The translations under genes were made by a program, and so were the position numbers. Below are positions 35,401 to 48,689 of a stretch of DNA of 64,000 nucleotides, one piece after another. This DNA is from Posidonia oceanica. Its lineage: Eukaryota > Streptophyta > Magnoliopsida > Alismatales > Posidoniaceae. The notes under the pieces were generated by a model. The model saw only the letters and a list, made by a program, of their open reading frames with translations, did not search any database and had not been told where the DNA came from. Location: the NCBI GenBank assembly GCA_037176725.1, contig JAZBRS010000076.1, forward strand, positions 122,035,001 through 122,099,000. Direction: 5' to 3'. The first letter of the stretch is position 1. The number at the start of each line of letters is the position of its first letter.

Positions 35401-38400
35401 GCACTTATCATTCCAGACCACATCCTTGTCTTGATAGTGCTTGCAGCAAACTTTCCTGGCAGTCCGATCTTGATAAGGTTTGCACTTATCATTCCCGACC
35501 TGTTCCGGGTCTTGATAGGGTTTGCACCTATCATTCCTGGCGGTCCGGTAATGATAAGGCTTGCACTTATCGTTGCTGACCTCTTCTGGGTATTGATAGG
35601 GCTTGCACCTAACATTCCTAGCGGTACGGTCTTGATAAGGCTTGCACTTATCAATCCTGACCTCTTCCAGGTCTTGATAGCTCTTGCTCCTATCATTCCT
35701 GGCGGTCTGGTCAAGATAAGGCTTGCACTCATCATTCCTGACCACTCCAAGGGTCATGGTAGGGCTTGCACGTATCATTCCTGGCGGTCCGGTCATGATA
35801 AGGCTTGTACTTACCATTCCTGACCTCTAACGGGTAATGATAGGGCTTACGCCTATCATTCCTGGTGGGCCAGTCTTGATAAGGCTTGCACTAAACATTC
35901 CATACTTCTTCCAGGTCTTCGTAGGTCTTGCACCTATCATTCCTGGTGGTCCGGTCTTGATAAGGCTTACACTTATCATTCCTGACCTCTTCCAGGTCTA
36001 GATAAGGCTAGCACCTAACATTCCAGGCGGTCTGGTCTTGATAAGGCATGCACATATCATTCCTGACCTCTGCCAAGTCTTGATAGGGCTTGCAGATATC
36101 ATCCCTGCCGGTCCGGTCATGATAAGGCTTGCTCTTATCATTCCTGACCTCTTCGGGTCTTGGTAAGGCTTGCACCAATCATTCCTGCCTGTCTAGTCGT
36201 GATAAGGCTTGCACAAATCATTCCTGACCTCTCCCTGGGTCATGATAGTGCTTGCACATATCATTCTTGGTGGTTCTGTTTTGATAAGGCTTGCACTTAT
36301 CATTCCTGACCTCTTCCGAGTCTTGATAGGGCTTGTGCCTATCATTCATGGCGGTCCGGTCTTGAGAAGGCTTGCACTTATCATTCCTGACCTCTTTCAG
36401 CTCTGGTTTGGTCTTGCACCAATCGTTCCTGGCGGTCCGGTCTTGATATGGCTTGCATTAATCATTCCTGACCTCTTTCGGGTCTTGAAAGGGCTTGCAC
36501 CTACCATTCCTGGCGGTTCGGTCTTGATAAGCCTTGCACTTATCATTCCTGACATCTTCCGGGTCTTGATAGTGCTTGCACCTATCATTCCTGGCAGTCC
36601 GGTCTTGTTACGGCTTGCACTTATCATTCTTGACCTCTTTCGGGTCTTGGTAGGGCATGCACTTATCATTCCGGACGGTCCTGTCATGATAAGGCTTGCA
36701 CTTATCATTTCTGAACTCTTCCGGGTCTTGATATGGCTTGCACACATCAGTCCTGGTGGTCCGGTCTTGAAAAGGCTTGCACTTATCATTCCTGACCACC
36801 TCCTAGTCTTGGTAGGGCTTGTAGCTAACTTTCCTGGCGGTCCGACCTTGATAAGGCTTGCATTTATCATTCCTGACCAGTTTTTGGTCTTGATAGGGCT
36901 TGAACCTATCTTTCCTAGCGGTTCGGTCTCGATAAGGCTTCCAATTATCGTTGCTGACCTCTTCTGGGTCTTGATAGGGCTTGCACCAAACATTCCTAGC
37001 GGTCCGGTCTTGATAAGGCTTGCACTTATCATTCCAGACCTCTTCCTGGTCTTGATAGCGCTTGCTCCTATCATTCCTTGAAGTCCGGTCATGATAAGGC
37101 TTGCACATATCATTCCTGACCTCTCCAAGGGTCTAGGTAGGGCTTGCACCTATCATTCCAGGCGGTACGGTCATGATAAGGCTTGCACTTATCATTCCTG
37201 ACCTCTAACGAGTAATGATAGGGCTTGCGCCTATCATTCCTGGCAGTCCGGTCTGGATTAGGCATGCACTAAACATTCCAGACCTCTTCCAGGTCTTGAT
37301 AGGGCTTGCACCTATCATTCCTGGCAGTCCGGTCATGATAAGGCATGCACTTATCATTCCTGACCACTTACGGGTCTAGGTTAGGGTAGCACCTAACATT
37401 CTAGGCGGTCTGGTGTTGATAAGGCATGCACATATCATTCCTGGCCTCTGCCGAGTCTTGATAGGGCTTGCAGTAATCATTCCTGCCGGTCCGGTCATGA
37501 TAAGGCTTGCATTTATCATTCCTGACCTCTTCCGGGTCTTGATAGGGCTTGCACCAATCATTCCTGGTGGTCTAGTCGTGATAAGGCTTGCACGAATCGT
37601 TCCTGACCTCTCCTGGGTCTTGATAGCGCTTGCACATATCATTCCTGGTGGTCCTGTTTTGATAAGGCTTGCACTTATCATTCCTGACCTCTTCCAGGTC
37701 TTGATAGGGCTTACGCCTGTCAATCCTGGTGGTCCAGTCTTGAGAAGGCTTGCACTAGTCATTCCTGACCTCTTCCGGGTCTTGATGGGGCTTGCACCAA
37801 CCATTCCTGGTGGTTCAGTCTTGATAAGCCTTGCACTTATCATTCCTGACATCTTTCTGGTCTTCATAGTGCTTGCACCTATCATTCCTGGCGGTCCGGC
37901 CTTGATACGGCTTGCACTTATCAGTCCTGACCTCTTTCGGGTCTTGGTAGGGCTTGCACTTATCATTCTTGACGGTCCTGTTATGATAAGGCTTGCACTT
38001 TTCATTCCTGAACTCTTTCGGGTCTTGATAGGGCTTGCATCCATTATTCCTGGCGGTCTGGTCTTCATAAGGCATGCACTTTTCATTCCTGACTTCCTCT
38101 GGGTCTTGATAGGGCCTGCACCTATCATTCCTAGCGGACCGGTCTTGATAAGTGTTGCACTTATCATTCCAGACCTCTTCCGAGTCTTGTTAGGGCTTGC
38201 ACATATCATTCTTCGCGGTTTGATCTTGATAAGGCTTGCACTTATCATTCCTGACCTATCCCGGTGTCATGATAGGGCTTGCCCCTACCATTCCAAGCGG
38301 TCCAGTCTTGATAAGGCTTGCACTTGTCATTCTGACCTCTTCCGGGTCATGATAGGGCTTGCACCAATCAATCCTGGCGGTCCAGTCATGATTTGGCTTG

Positions 38401-41400
38401 CACTTATCATTCCTGGCCTCTTCTAGGTCTTGATGGGGCGTGCAGCTATCATTCCTGGTGGTCCTGTCAAGATAAGGCATGCACATATCATTCCAGACCA
38501 CTTCCGGTCTTGATAGGGCTTGCACCAATCATTTCTCGCAGTCCGGTCCTAATAAGGCTAGCACTTATCATTCTGGACCTCTTCCGGGTCTTGATAGTGC
38601 TTGCACCTATCATTCCTGGCGGTCCGGTCCGGATGAGGCATGCACCTATCATTCCTAACCTCTTCAGGTCTTGATAGGGCATGCACCTATCATCCCAAGC
38701 TGTCCGGTCTTGATAAGGCTTGCACTTACTATTCCTGACCTCATCCTGATTTTGATAGGACTTGCGCCTAACATTCCTAGCAGTCCGGTCTTGATATGGC
38801 TTGTACTTATCATTCCAGATCTCTTCCGGGTCGTGATAGGGCTTGCTCTATCATTCCTGGCGGTCTGGTCTTGATTAGGCTTGCACATTTCATTCTTGAC
38901 CTCTTCTAGGTCTTGATAGGGCATGCGCCAATCATTCCTGGCAGTCCGGTGTTGATAAGGCTTGCACATATCATTCCTGTCTTTTTCCGGGTTATGAAAG
39001 GGCATGCTCCAATCATTCCTGGCGTTACGTTCTTGATAAGTCTTGCTCTAATCATTCCTGACCTCTTCCAGGTCTTGATAGGGCTTGCACCTACCATTCC
39101 TGGCTGTCCGGTCTTGATAGGGCTTGCACCTACCATTCCTGGCTGTCCGGTCTTGATAAGGCTTGCGCTTATCATTCCTGACCTCTTCCAGGTCTTGATT
39201 GGGCTTGCACCTATCATTCCTAGCGGTTCGGTCTTGATAAGGCTTGCACTTCTCAATCCTGACCTATTCTAGGTCTTGGTAGGGCTTGAACCTATCACTC
39301 CTGGCGGTCCGGCCTTGATTCGGCTTGCACTTATCATTCCTGACCTCTTCCGGGTCTTGATAGGGATTGCACCTATCATTCTTGGTGGTCTGGTCAAGAT
39401 AAGGCTTGCACTTATCATTCCAGACCTCTTCCGGGTCTTGATAGGGCTTGCACCCAACATTCCTGGTGGTCCAGTCATGATAAGGCTTGCTCCTACCATT
39501 CCTGACCTCTTCCGGGTCTCGATAGGGCATGCACAAATCAATCTTGGCGGTCCGGTGTTGATATGGCTTGCTCTTATCATTCCTGACCTCTCCTTAGGTC
39601 TTGATCGGGTTTGCACCTATCATTCCTGGTGGTCCGGTCTTGATATGTCTAGCACTTATCATTCCTGACCGCTTCGGGGTCAAGATTGGGCTTGCGCCAA
39701 CCATTTTTGACGGTCCGGTCATGATAAGGCATGCACTTATCATTCCTGACCACTTCAGGGTGTTGATAGGGCTTGTAGCTACCATTCTAGGTGGTCCGGT
39801 CATGATAATGCTTGTATTTGTCATTCCTGACCTCTTCCTGGTCTTGATAGTGCTTGCACCTATCATTCTTGGCGGTTCGGTCTTGATAAGGCTTGCACTT
39901 ATCATTCCTGACCTCTTCTAGGTCTTGATTGGGCTTGCACCTAACATTCCTAGTGGTCCGGTCATGATTAGGCTTGCACTTATCATTCCTGACCTCTTCC
40001 GGGTCTTGATAGCGCTTGCTTCTATCATTCCGGGCGGTCCGGTCATCTTAAGGCTTGCACTTATCGTTCCTGACCTATCCAAGGGTCTTGATAGGGCTTG
40101 CACCAATGATTCTTGGCGGTCCAGTCGTGATACGGCTTGCACTTGTCATTCCTGATCTCACCCAAGGTCTTGATAGGGCTTGCTGCTATCTTTCCTGGCG
40201 GTCCGGTCTTGATAAGGCTTGCACTTATCAATCCAGACCTCTTCCAAGTCTTGATAGGTTTTGCACCTATCATTCCTGGCGATCCGGTCTTGATAAGGCT
40301 TGCACTAATCGTTCCTGACCTCTTCCGGGTCTTGATTGGGCTTGTACCTATCAATCCTGGTGGCCCGGTCTTGATAAGGCATGCACTTATCGTCCTTGAC
40401 CTCTTCCTGGTCTAGATTAGGCAAGCACCTAAAAATTCTGGCAGTCCGGTCATGATAAGGCAATCACTTATCAATCCTGACGTCTTCCGGGTCTTGATAG
40501 GGCTTGCGCCAAACATTCCAGGCGGTCCAGTCATGATAAGGCTTGCACTTATCATTCCTGATCTCTTCCGGGTCTGGATAGGGCTTGCACCAATCATTCC
40601 TAGCGGTCCGGTCATGATTAGGGTTGTACGAATCGTTCCTGATCTCTCTCAGGGACTTGATTGCGCTAGCACCTATCATTCCTAGTGGTCCGGTTTTGAT
40701 AAGGCTGGCACTAACATTCCTGACCACTTCCGGGTCATGCCTGGGCTTGCGCCTATCATTCCTGGCGGTCCAGTCTTGATGAGGCTTGCACTTATCATTC
40801 CTGACGTCTTCTGGGTCTTGATTGGGCTTGCACCTATCAATCCTGGTGGTCCAGTCTTGATAAGGCTTGCACTTATCAATCCGGACCTCTTCTGGGTCTG
40901 GATAGGGCTTGCACCTAGCATTCCTGGCGGTCTGGTCTTGGTAAGGCTTGCACTTATCATTCCTGACAACTTCCGGGTCTTGATAGTGCTTGCAAATATC
41001 ATTCCTGGCGGTCCGGTCTTGATATGGCTTGCACTTATCACTCCTGACCTCTTCTGAGTCTTGGTAGGGTTAGCACCTATCATTCCTGCCGATCCGGTCA
41101 TGATAAGGCTAGAACTTATCATTCTTGACCTCTTCCGGGTCGTGATAGGGCGTGCCCCCATCATTCCAGGGGGTTCGGTCTTGATAAGGCATGCACTAAT
41201 CATTCCAGACCTCCTCCGGCTCGTGATAGGGCTTGCACCTATCATTCCTGGTGGTCCGGTCATGATAAGGCGTGCACTTATCATTCCTAACCTCTTCCGG
41301 GTCTTGATAGGGCTTGCACATGTCATTCTTGGCGGTCCGATCTTGATAAGGCTTGTACTTATCATTCCTGACCTCTCCCTGGGTCACGATAGGGCTTGCC

Positions 41401-42334
41401 CCTATCATTCCTAGCGGTCCGGTCTTGATAAGGCTTGCACTAATCAGTCCTTACCTCTTCCCTGTCTTGATAGGGCTTGCGCCTATCATTCTTGGCGGTC
41501 TGATAATGATAACCCTTGCACTTAACATTCCTGACCTCTTTCGGGTCATAATAGGGCTTGCACCTATCATTCCTGGCAGTCCGGTCATGATAAGGCTTGC
41601 ACTTATCATTCCTGACCTGTTCTCGGTCTTGATAGGGCTTGCTCTATCATTCCTGGCGGTCTGGTCTTGATTAGGCTTACACTTATCATTCCTGACCTCC
41701 TCCTATCTTGATAAGGCTTGCACATATCATTCCGGAGCTCATCCGTGTCTTGATAGGGCTTGCACCTATCTTTCCTGGCGGTCCGGTCTTGATAAGGCTT
41801 GCACTTATCATTCCTGACCACTTCTGGGTTTTGATAGGGCATGCACCATTCATTCCTAGCATTCCGCTCTTGATAAGTCATGCACTAATCGTTCCTGACC
41901 TCTTCTAGGTCTTGATAGGGCTTGCACCTACCATTCCTGGCGGTTCGGTCTTGATAAGGCTTGCGCTTATAATTCCTGACCTCTTCCGGGTCTTGATAGG
42001 GCTTGCACCTATCATTCCTGGTTGTTCGGTCCAGATAAGGCTTGCACTTATCATTCCTGACCTACTTCGGGTCTTGGTTGGGCTTGAACCTATCACTCCT
42101 GGTGGTCCGGTCTTGATTAGGCTTGCACTTATCATTCCTGACCCCTTCCAGGTCTTGATAGGGCTTGCACTTACCATTCCTAGCTTTCCGGTATTGATAA
42201 GGCTTGCACTTATCATTCCTGACCTCTTCCGGGTCTTGATAGGGCATGCACCTATCTTTCCCGGTGGACCGGTCATGATAAGGCATGCTCGTACCATTCC
42301 TGACCTCTTCCAGGTCTTGATATGGCATGCACAT
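29434..42334. repeat. Satellite array, 81-bp dimeric unit, about 159 copies
   Basis: The unit is two related halves of 40 and 41 bp. Each half has a 21-bp hairpin: TGATAGG-GCTTGCA-CCTATCA in one and TGATAAG-GCTTGCA-CTTATCA in the other, followed by ATTCCTGGCGGTCCGGTCT or ATTCCTGACCTCTTCCGGGT. Longer periods are visible: 3,281 bp (later 3,242) between 29434-32714 and the following copy, 1,378 bp (17 units) between about 35450 and 37740, and about 2,798 bp between 39282 and 42080. The array touches the LTR end of A on the left and of B on the right. Because 81 is a multiple of three, long repetitive ORFs occur on both strands; I do not call them genes. Confidence 0.95.
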
Positions 42335-45300
42335 TGTAGCGATCCCGATCGGAACCAGGCTCGCTATATATAGCGGCGATTGAGATTCGAGGAAGAGGCT
42401 CAACTCGAAAACACTTGAAATCGAGGAGAAAAAGGAAAGATAAGACAAATCAGAGTCGCCACCACGTCTATTAACGGAAGGCGAGGAAAACCCGGGTAGT
42501 GCGTGAATTAACGCGCAAAACCGAGCAAGGAATGCAAAGCAAAGCAATGCAAAGGAAAACAAATGCAAACAAATGCAAATGAGATGACTCTAGCCTGGGA
42601 TAAGGGCAGTACGGTCATTGCGGGCCAAAAGACAGGGTAAGGACTCCTGTTACGTGCGGGGAAGGTGTTAGGCACCCCCAACATGCCCGAGAATCGGTCT
42701 TTCTAGGCTTACGCTCGCATACGTAGGGAAATGCAGGATTGAATGCCTATGTGCCTATAAATGCCTGAATGAATGCTCAAGGTGTGCTCTAAGTGGAAAG
42801 GAACAAAGCAAGGAAGTAAACGTGCTCTCTAAGTGCTCAGCTGCGCTATCTGTGTTCCGAACAAGGCGAAACCTAGCTCGGGAGAACTCCAAGCAGTAAG
42901 CATCACAGTCCTATATGCAAATGCAGGCGAGAAAGCAAAACGACAGGGAAACCATGCAATGCAATCGACATGCAGGGGAAAATGGCGCAAAACACGCAAA
43001 ACGAGGCGAAAAATGAGCAACGCACGCAAAACGATGCAAAAGAGCAAAAACGGCGCGCAAAACAAGCGAGAAAGCAAGACAGCACGCAAAACAAGACAGG
43101 AGAGCAGGAAGGCACGCAAAACGAGATGAGAAAACAGAATGGCACGCAAAACGGAGCGAAAGAATAAAATCGGTACGCAAAACGAGCGATAAAGCAAGGC
43201 AGCGTGCAAAACGAGACAAGGAAGCAAAGAGGCACGCAAAATGGTGCAAAAACGAGAGCGACATGCAAAACAAGCGAGAAAGCAAGGCAGCACACAAAAT
43301 AAGGCAAGAAAACAGGTGGGCACGCAAAACGGTGCCAAAACAGGGGCGGGCACGCGAAACGGTGCCAAAACAGCGAAGGAAAAACCTCGGAAAGGCCATG
43401 CAAATGCAAGAATGCAGAGAAAGATCAGAAGAGGCCAAAGGGGAGACAAAACAACATGTGTGTAAGAACAGACGTCGTTTAGGGCCACTCAGAGTAGGTG
43501 TGAAGACCTACGGAGGGGAGAGTGTGCAAACATAGGGATTACCACCTCTTTGCGACTGTTTCCCACTAAACCGTTCCACGGTGTGTCTCGCATGCTGCCC
43601 AAAGCTCGCGATGCGATCGGATCGTGGAAAAGGGGGAAGGAAGTCACATTAAGTGGAAAACCCAGGGAAAACACAACGCAAATCACACAAGAATACGCGA
43701 AACGGAGGTTGGAAGATACAAGCAGAAAGGGGAGACCCTATTCTACATGCTCAAAGAGACAGAAAGCGAAAACACGGAAAACTGTGCGAATGGCATGCGA
43801 ATGAATGCAATGCAGGAGTTCAGGAGGACATACCTGGAAATACGAGAGCCTGATCTGAAATTTGTCTGGTCCATGCTGAAGAGCGCTTCGCTGCGGTCGC
43901 CTGGGCAGCTTACTTGAGAGGATCCAACGACCGGATTGAAAGATAACGCAGCTCCAAGGCAGAAAGGCCAGAACAGGGGAGAAGAATAGATCTAGGTGTT
44001 CAGGAGGTCCTAGGGGTGTGCAAAAAGGTCCTCCCAAGTGAAGGGGAGCTAAAAGTGCTTGGTGTGTGCAAGAAGATGCTAAAATGCAAGGCTAAATGGA
44101 TGCAGAATGCATGCAAAAGCAAGAAAATGCAAAGAGAAGTAATTGGGAAAAAACCAGGGATTCAGAAAGCATTTTGAAAAAGAAAGGGGCTAAAAATGCA
44201 AATTTTCCAGAAAACAGGGGTTCACAGGAAAGGGTTTTGAAAACAGGAGAGGGCTGGGCTTCATTTTGTAAAAACTAGGCTTAGAAAGCAGCTTTGAAAA
44301 GAGGGTATGCTTTAGAAGAAGTTTTGAAAGCAGAAAGGGGTCAGAAAGCAATTTTGGAAAAACTGGGGTCTAAAATGTAAATTTTCCAGAGAACAAGGTT
44401 CTGGGGAGTCTGGGAATACTAGTGGAGGGTCTGCATGCAATTTGGTAGGCATAGGAGCTAAGATGCAACCTAGGGGCAAAATGGTCTTTTCACATGACTT
44501 TTGAAAGATGCAAGGACCTATGTGTGATTTTTAAATCATGCAGGGGTTAAAAATGCAATTTTGTATGGAAAACATGCTCTGAAAAATCAGGAACAGGACC
44601 ACAGTGCAATTTTTAAAAAGATCAGGGTCAAAAATGCAATACAGTATGCTAAAAATGCATGCATGAGCTACTGTCCATTTAAAATGGACCTAAATGCAAA
44701 TATGCAAAAACAGAGGGTAAAATATGCAATGCAGTATGCAAAAATCATAAATGAAACCTAGGTTGCAACAGTGCAAGGGCTTAAGTGCAAAAACAGAAAC
44801 ATGCAGGGACTTAGAATGCAATGCAGTATGGTAAAATATATGCAAATAAATGTACTGATTGTGAGCAAGACTTACATGCAAAAAACGAAAACAGAGGGGC
44901 TAAAATGCAAAATATTATAACAGCACAGCACAGTAAATGGATCAGATTGCAAATACTGAAAAACATAAATAATAACAGCAATTTAACATAGTATTTAATT
45001 AGAAACTAAGCAAAAATAAATGGCAGAAGGACTAAAGTGCAAAAATTGAAGAACTTAAACTAAACATGCAATATTTACATCTAAAACTATACTAAAGAAA
45101 AATAAATGAACAGTGCTGATCGTCGACGGCGACGAGCACTGTAGCACAAAGTTTCCAGAGCTCGTGGCCGTCGATAGTGGAGGCTGAGGATGCGCGGGAA
45201 GGCGGAGAGCGACGTCGGCGATCGTCCGAAGCTCCGGGGGTCGACTGGAGCTCGCTCTGTTGGTCGGAGTGTCCGGAGGAAGAGCAACCGGTGCCGGAGA

Positions 45301-48134
45301 AGGAGGACTGTCCGGCGAGCTGACGACGGAGCAGGAGGACCGGAAAGCCTATTCTAAAGGCTGGGGAAGCAAGAGAAGAAGAAGAGGAAGCTAAAGGAAG
45401 CAGTGGTTACCCTTTTCCGCGCCTGAGTCGTTCCCCCGACGTCAGTGGCTTCAGCTGTCGCCGGTGGGGGCCGTCCGGTCGCTGCGGGCGTCGCCGGCTG
45501 CTCGCGGAGATTGGAATCACTTCAGAGCGTTCCTCCGGTGCTTCCTGATCGACCGGACTGAAGTTCTACAGCTCAGGTAATGTTTCGGCTCTTTTGGGTT
45601 CAGAGGATGCTGCCGGAGACCGGGGAGGGTGTTTGCTGCTCCCCAGGCTAGATGGAGTGCTCCGGGGGATTGCTGGGGGTCTGGGGAAGGTTTCTGGGCG
45701 ATCGAATTGGATTTCTGTAGAGCGTAGGTGGGGATTGAAGGTCGGGCCGGTTTCTGATCAGTGGGTGAAGCAACTGTTTGTGGTGGCGTTTGGAGTCTGT
45801 GGTGAGGGAAAGGGCTGAAGATTGGGTGGCTTGGAAAGGTGAAGTGCAGGTGAGTGTCGGGGAAGGATTTGGGGAGCTGCGGTGGATTGTGGTGAAGGCA
45901 ATTCCAGGAGGGAAGGTGTTGGGTTGCAGTTGGTTTCAGTGGTGGAAGTTCGGATGAATTCTGGGTGTTCTGGGTGGTGAAAGACCGGGAAAAGGTGGAG
46001 GAAGGCTGCTGGGTTTCTGGGTGAACTTGGGGGATGAAATGCAAGAGAGTGGATGGCTGGAACGGGCTTGGTTTCTGGAGAAGAAAAGAGGGAGTATGCT
46101 GCTGAAAATCAGGGGGAGAAGAAGGAGATTTTGGTGAGAATTCTCTGGATTTCTCTCGCTCTCTCTCTCGGATGGCAAAAGGCGATCGAAGGAGGTGGAA
46201 AGCTGAGGCTTTATCAGCTACTCTCCGGCTTGCTCGCGCGCTCTGGAATTCGAATTCCACCGGCGCGATCCACTGCTGCTGAGGGAGACAAGCAGCCGGC
46301 GAGACGACAGGCAATTAAAGCCTCCCGGATTTGGTGCTGAGATAGAGGAGTCGGCGAGCTGCTGTAGATTGAAAGGATCGAGCTTCAAATTTAAATGAGG
46401 AGGGAAGGCTGTAGCAGCAGCTCGCGGGAGAAAACAGGCGGAAGAAAAAAAAGCAGGAGGTTGGAGGAGGAAGAAGGAAGGTGGAGAAGGCGGGCGGGCC
46501 GGACTGTGGGCCGAAAAAAGAAATAAAACTTGAAGAAAAAAAAAGAGAAGCAGGCCGACAGGCCCAGTAAGGAAAGGAAAGAAAGAAAGAAGGGAAATAA
46601 GAAAGAAGGAGGGGGGCAAAAAGGGGAAATAAAGTTGGTAAAGATAAACCAAAAATAAATAAAGATATTAGAAGAGTTGTGCTGTAGATTAGGATTTTAA
46701 TTAAGATTTTTAATGGTTATTTTGAGTTGATTAATGTGTTTTGGGCTTGATTAGGGTTTTAGGGCTTTGGTTTTGTTTTCAATTGGTTTTCACTTGATTA
46801 AATGCTTGTTGAACCCTTTTTAAATTGTTTTAAAAATTGTATTTCCCTTGTTGGGCGCTTAAAATATTGATTAGGATTTTTTTAGGATTTATTTTGTATT
46901 AATTAGGGTTGGTTTTAGGTTCTTAAGTTTTAGTCTTTTTAGGGTTTTTTCCTTCTTAAGTCTTTTAAGTTGTGTTTTGATTTTTATTTTGATTTTCTTG
47001 AAGTTTTTAGTTGGATTTTTCTGGTTTGATAGGGTGTTTTTTAGGTCTTTCAGATGTGTTTTTCTTTTCTTTTTTTTAATTAAGTTTTTTACTTGTTTTT
47101 CTTATGTTTATTAAGTTAAGTCTTTTGCCTTCTTTAATTACTTGTTTTAGTATTTGATTTTTTAATTCTTCTTTTTGGGTTTGTTTTTTAATTCTTCTGA
47201 TGGGTTTTTACCTTTGGTGGGTTTTGATTTTATTTTAGCTTTTTCCTTGATTTTTTAGTGTTTTCTTTTGATTTGTTTTGCATTTTTTAGTTTGCATGTT
47301 TGGTTTTCTTTTTAGCTTGCTTAAGTTAAGTTTAAGTTGTTAATTGCTTGTTTAACATTTTTTAATTGTTTTTCTTAGGATTCTGATTTGCTCCTTTTAT
47401 GTTTTGAGGTTTTTGCAGATTTTTATGGGTTTTTGTGGATTTTTGCAAGAGGGAGAAAAGGAAAAGAGAAGGAAGAAAGAAATGGAAAAAAGAGGAAAAT
47501 AAGAGGAAAAGAGATAGGTTGGAGGAAAATGATTTTTTTAAAATTCAGAAAAAAATATTAAAAATAAAGTAAAAATAGGGATAAGATAGAGGAGAGATAG
47601 AAGCACAGAGGGGGCCCACAGCCAGACCAGAAAAAGGATAAGAAAGGGATGAAAAGAGAGATGATAATCAGGAGAGAGAGAGGAGAGAGAAAATGATAAT
47701 CCCGGAGAGAAAAAAGGATAATTTGGGTGAAAGAGGGTCTTAATGGTCTTGGAATGTGGTGGAAATTGGTGAGTGGGTAGTCTAGGGTTTGAAGTCTTGG
47801 GTCTGAAGTTTTGGTTTGATTTTAAGGAGGTTTTGGAGGGGTTTCAAGGTGTAGAAAAAGGATAGTTTCACCTAGGTTTTCTAGGGTTTTTGGGAATGGG
47901 TCAGGTTTGGAAATTTCTAGGTTTTTGGGTAGGGTTGTTGAGTGGATAGTGGTGGGTTTTCCTATGGATTTTGGTTAGGTTTTGAGGTTGGGAAGGGGGG
48001 TAAAGGTTTAGGTCAAAATGGGCTGTTTTTGAAGGGTAGAGAGGAGGATTAGGGTTAGGGTTTGGTTGGGGTTCGATCCAGCAATTACCAGGAGGGCTCC
48101 AAGGGTCCAGGCCTGCCAAGATGGGGTGTCAACA
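42335..48134 (-). repeat. 3' LTR of element B (5,800 bp)
   Basis: Read on the minus strand it starts TGTTGACACC (48134) and ends GGGATCGCTACA (42335). It has the same subregions as the LTRs of A, a single copy of the 156-bp segment, and the palindrome at 44673-44689. Its sequence around 46200-46450 is closer to the upstream fragment 1090-1320 than to the 3' LTR of A. No gene is called in it. Confidence 0.92.
42975..43390 (-). repeat. 30-bp-type minisatellite in the LTR of B
   Basis: GCACGCAAAACGAG-type units on the + strand, the complement of the arrays in A, more degenerate and about twice as long. Confidence 0.7.
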
Positions 48135-48202
48135 GATGCCCCTCCCTGAGCGAGGGCAAGCGGAGCGCGGCCGCTGCTCAGGGTTGACAAGACACCCCAT
48201 CT
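48119..48202 (-). promoter_or_regulatory. Hairpin spanning LTR start and PPT (B)
   Basis: AGATGGGGTGTC 48119-48130 and GACACCCCATCT 48191-48202, the same 12-bp perfect arms and inner GAGC/GCTC stem as in A. Confidence 0.8.
48135..48148 (-). promoter_or_regulatory. Polypurine tract of element B
   Basis: GATGCCCCTCCCTG on the + strand, i.e. CAGGGAGGGGCATC on the element strand, adjoining the LTR start at 48134. Confidence 0.8.
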
Positions 48203-48689
48203 GACCGACGGGAGCAGCGGGTTGCTATGGGCGTGAGCTACTTATTCAGCGGATGCACCGAAGATCGTAGCCCGTTGCCGCAATGCAAGATGCCAGTGCA
48301 GATGGATGCTGTGCTGTGTGTATGTATGCTGATGCGAGTGCAATGCAAGAGTTAGTATAAAAGTTAGTGCAGCTGTAAGAAAATGCTGATGCTGTGCAAG
48401 TGATACTGATGATGCCAAAGTAATATGCAGTGCTAGCTAAGAAAGTGCTGAGATGATGCAAAGAAAATGGTAAAAAGGCGCGATGTGGTGCGAATATCTG
48501 GCAGGGAGGCCAGACTTGCACGACAAAGCGAAGGAAAACAGGGTGCAGCTGGTCCCTGCCCGGGGAGCAAGCTAGCAGGGAGAAGAGAAAAGGGGCACGA
48601 GGGGAGAGAGGCCAACTCTCCTATCGCAGGAAAGGGGGTGCGTGACTCCATCTTCCTGGGACAAGGTCACGCCGAAAAGGAAAAAAAAT

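Noticed and set aside
29434..42334. Many long ORFs on both strands of the satellite (up to 337 codons)
   Set aside because: They follow from the 81-bp period, a multiple of three, and repeat the same 27 residues in every frame without stops. They begin and end at random units.
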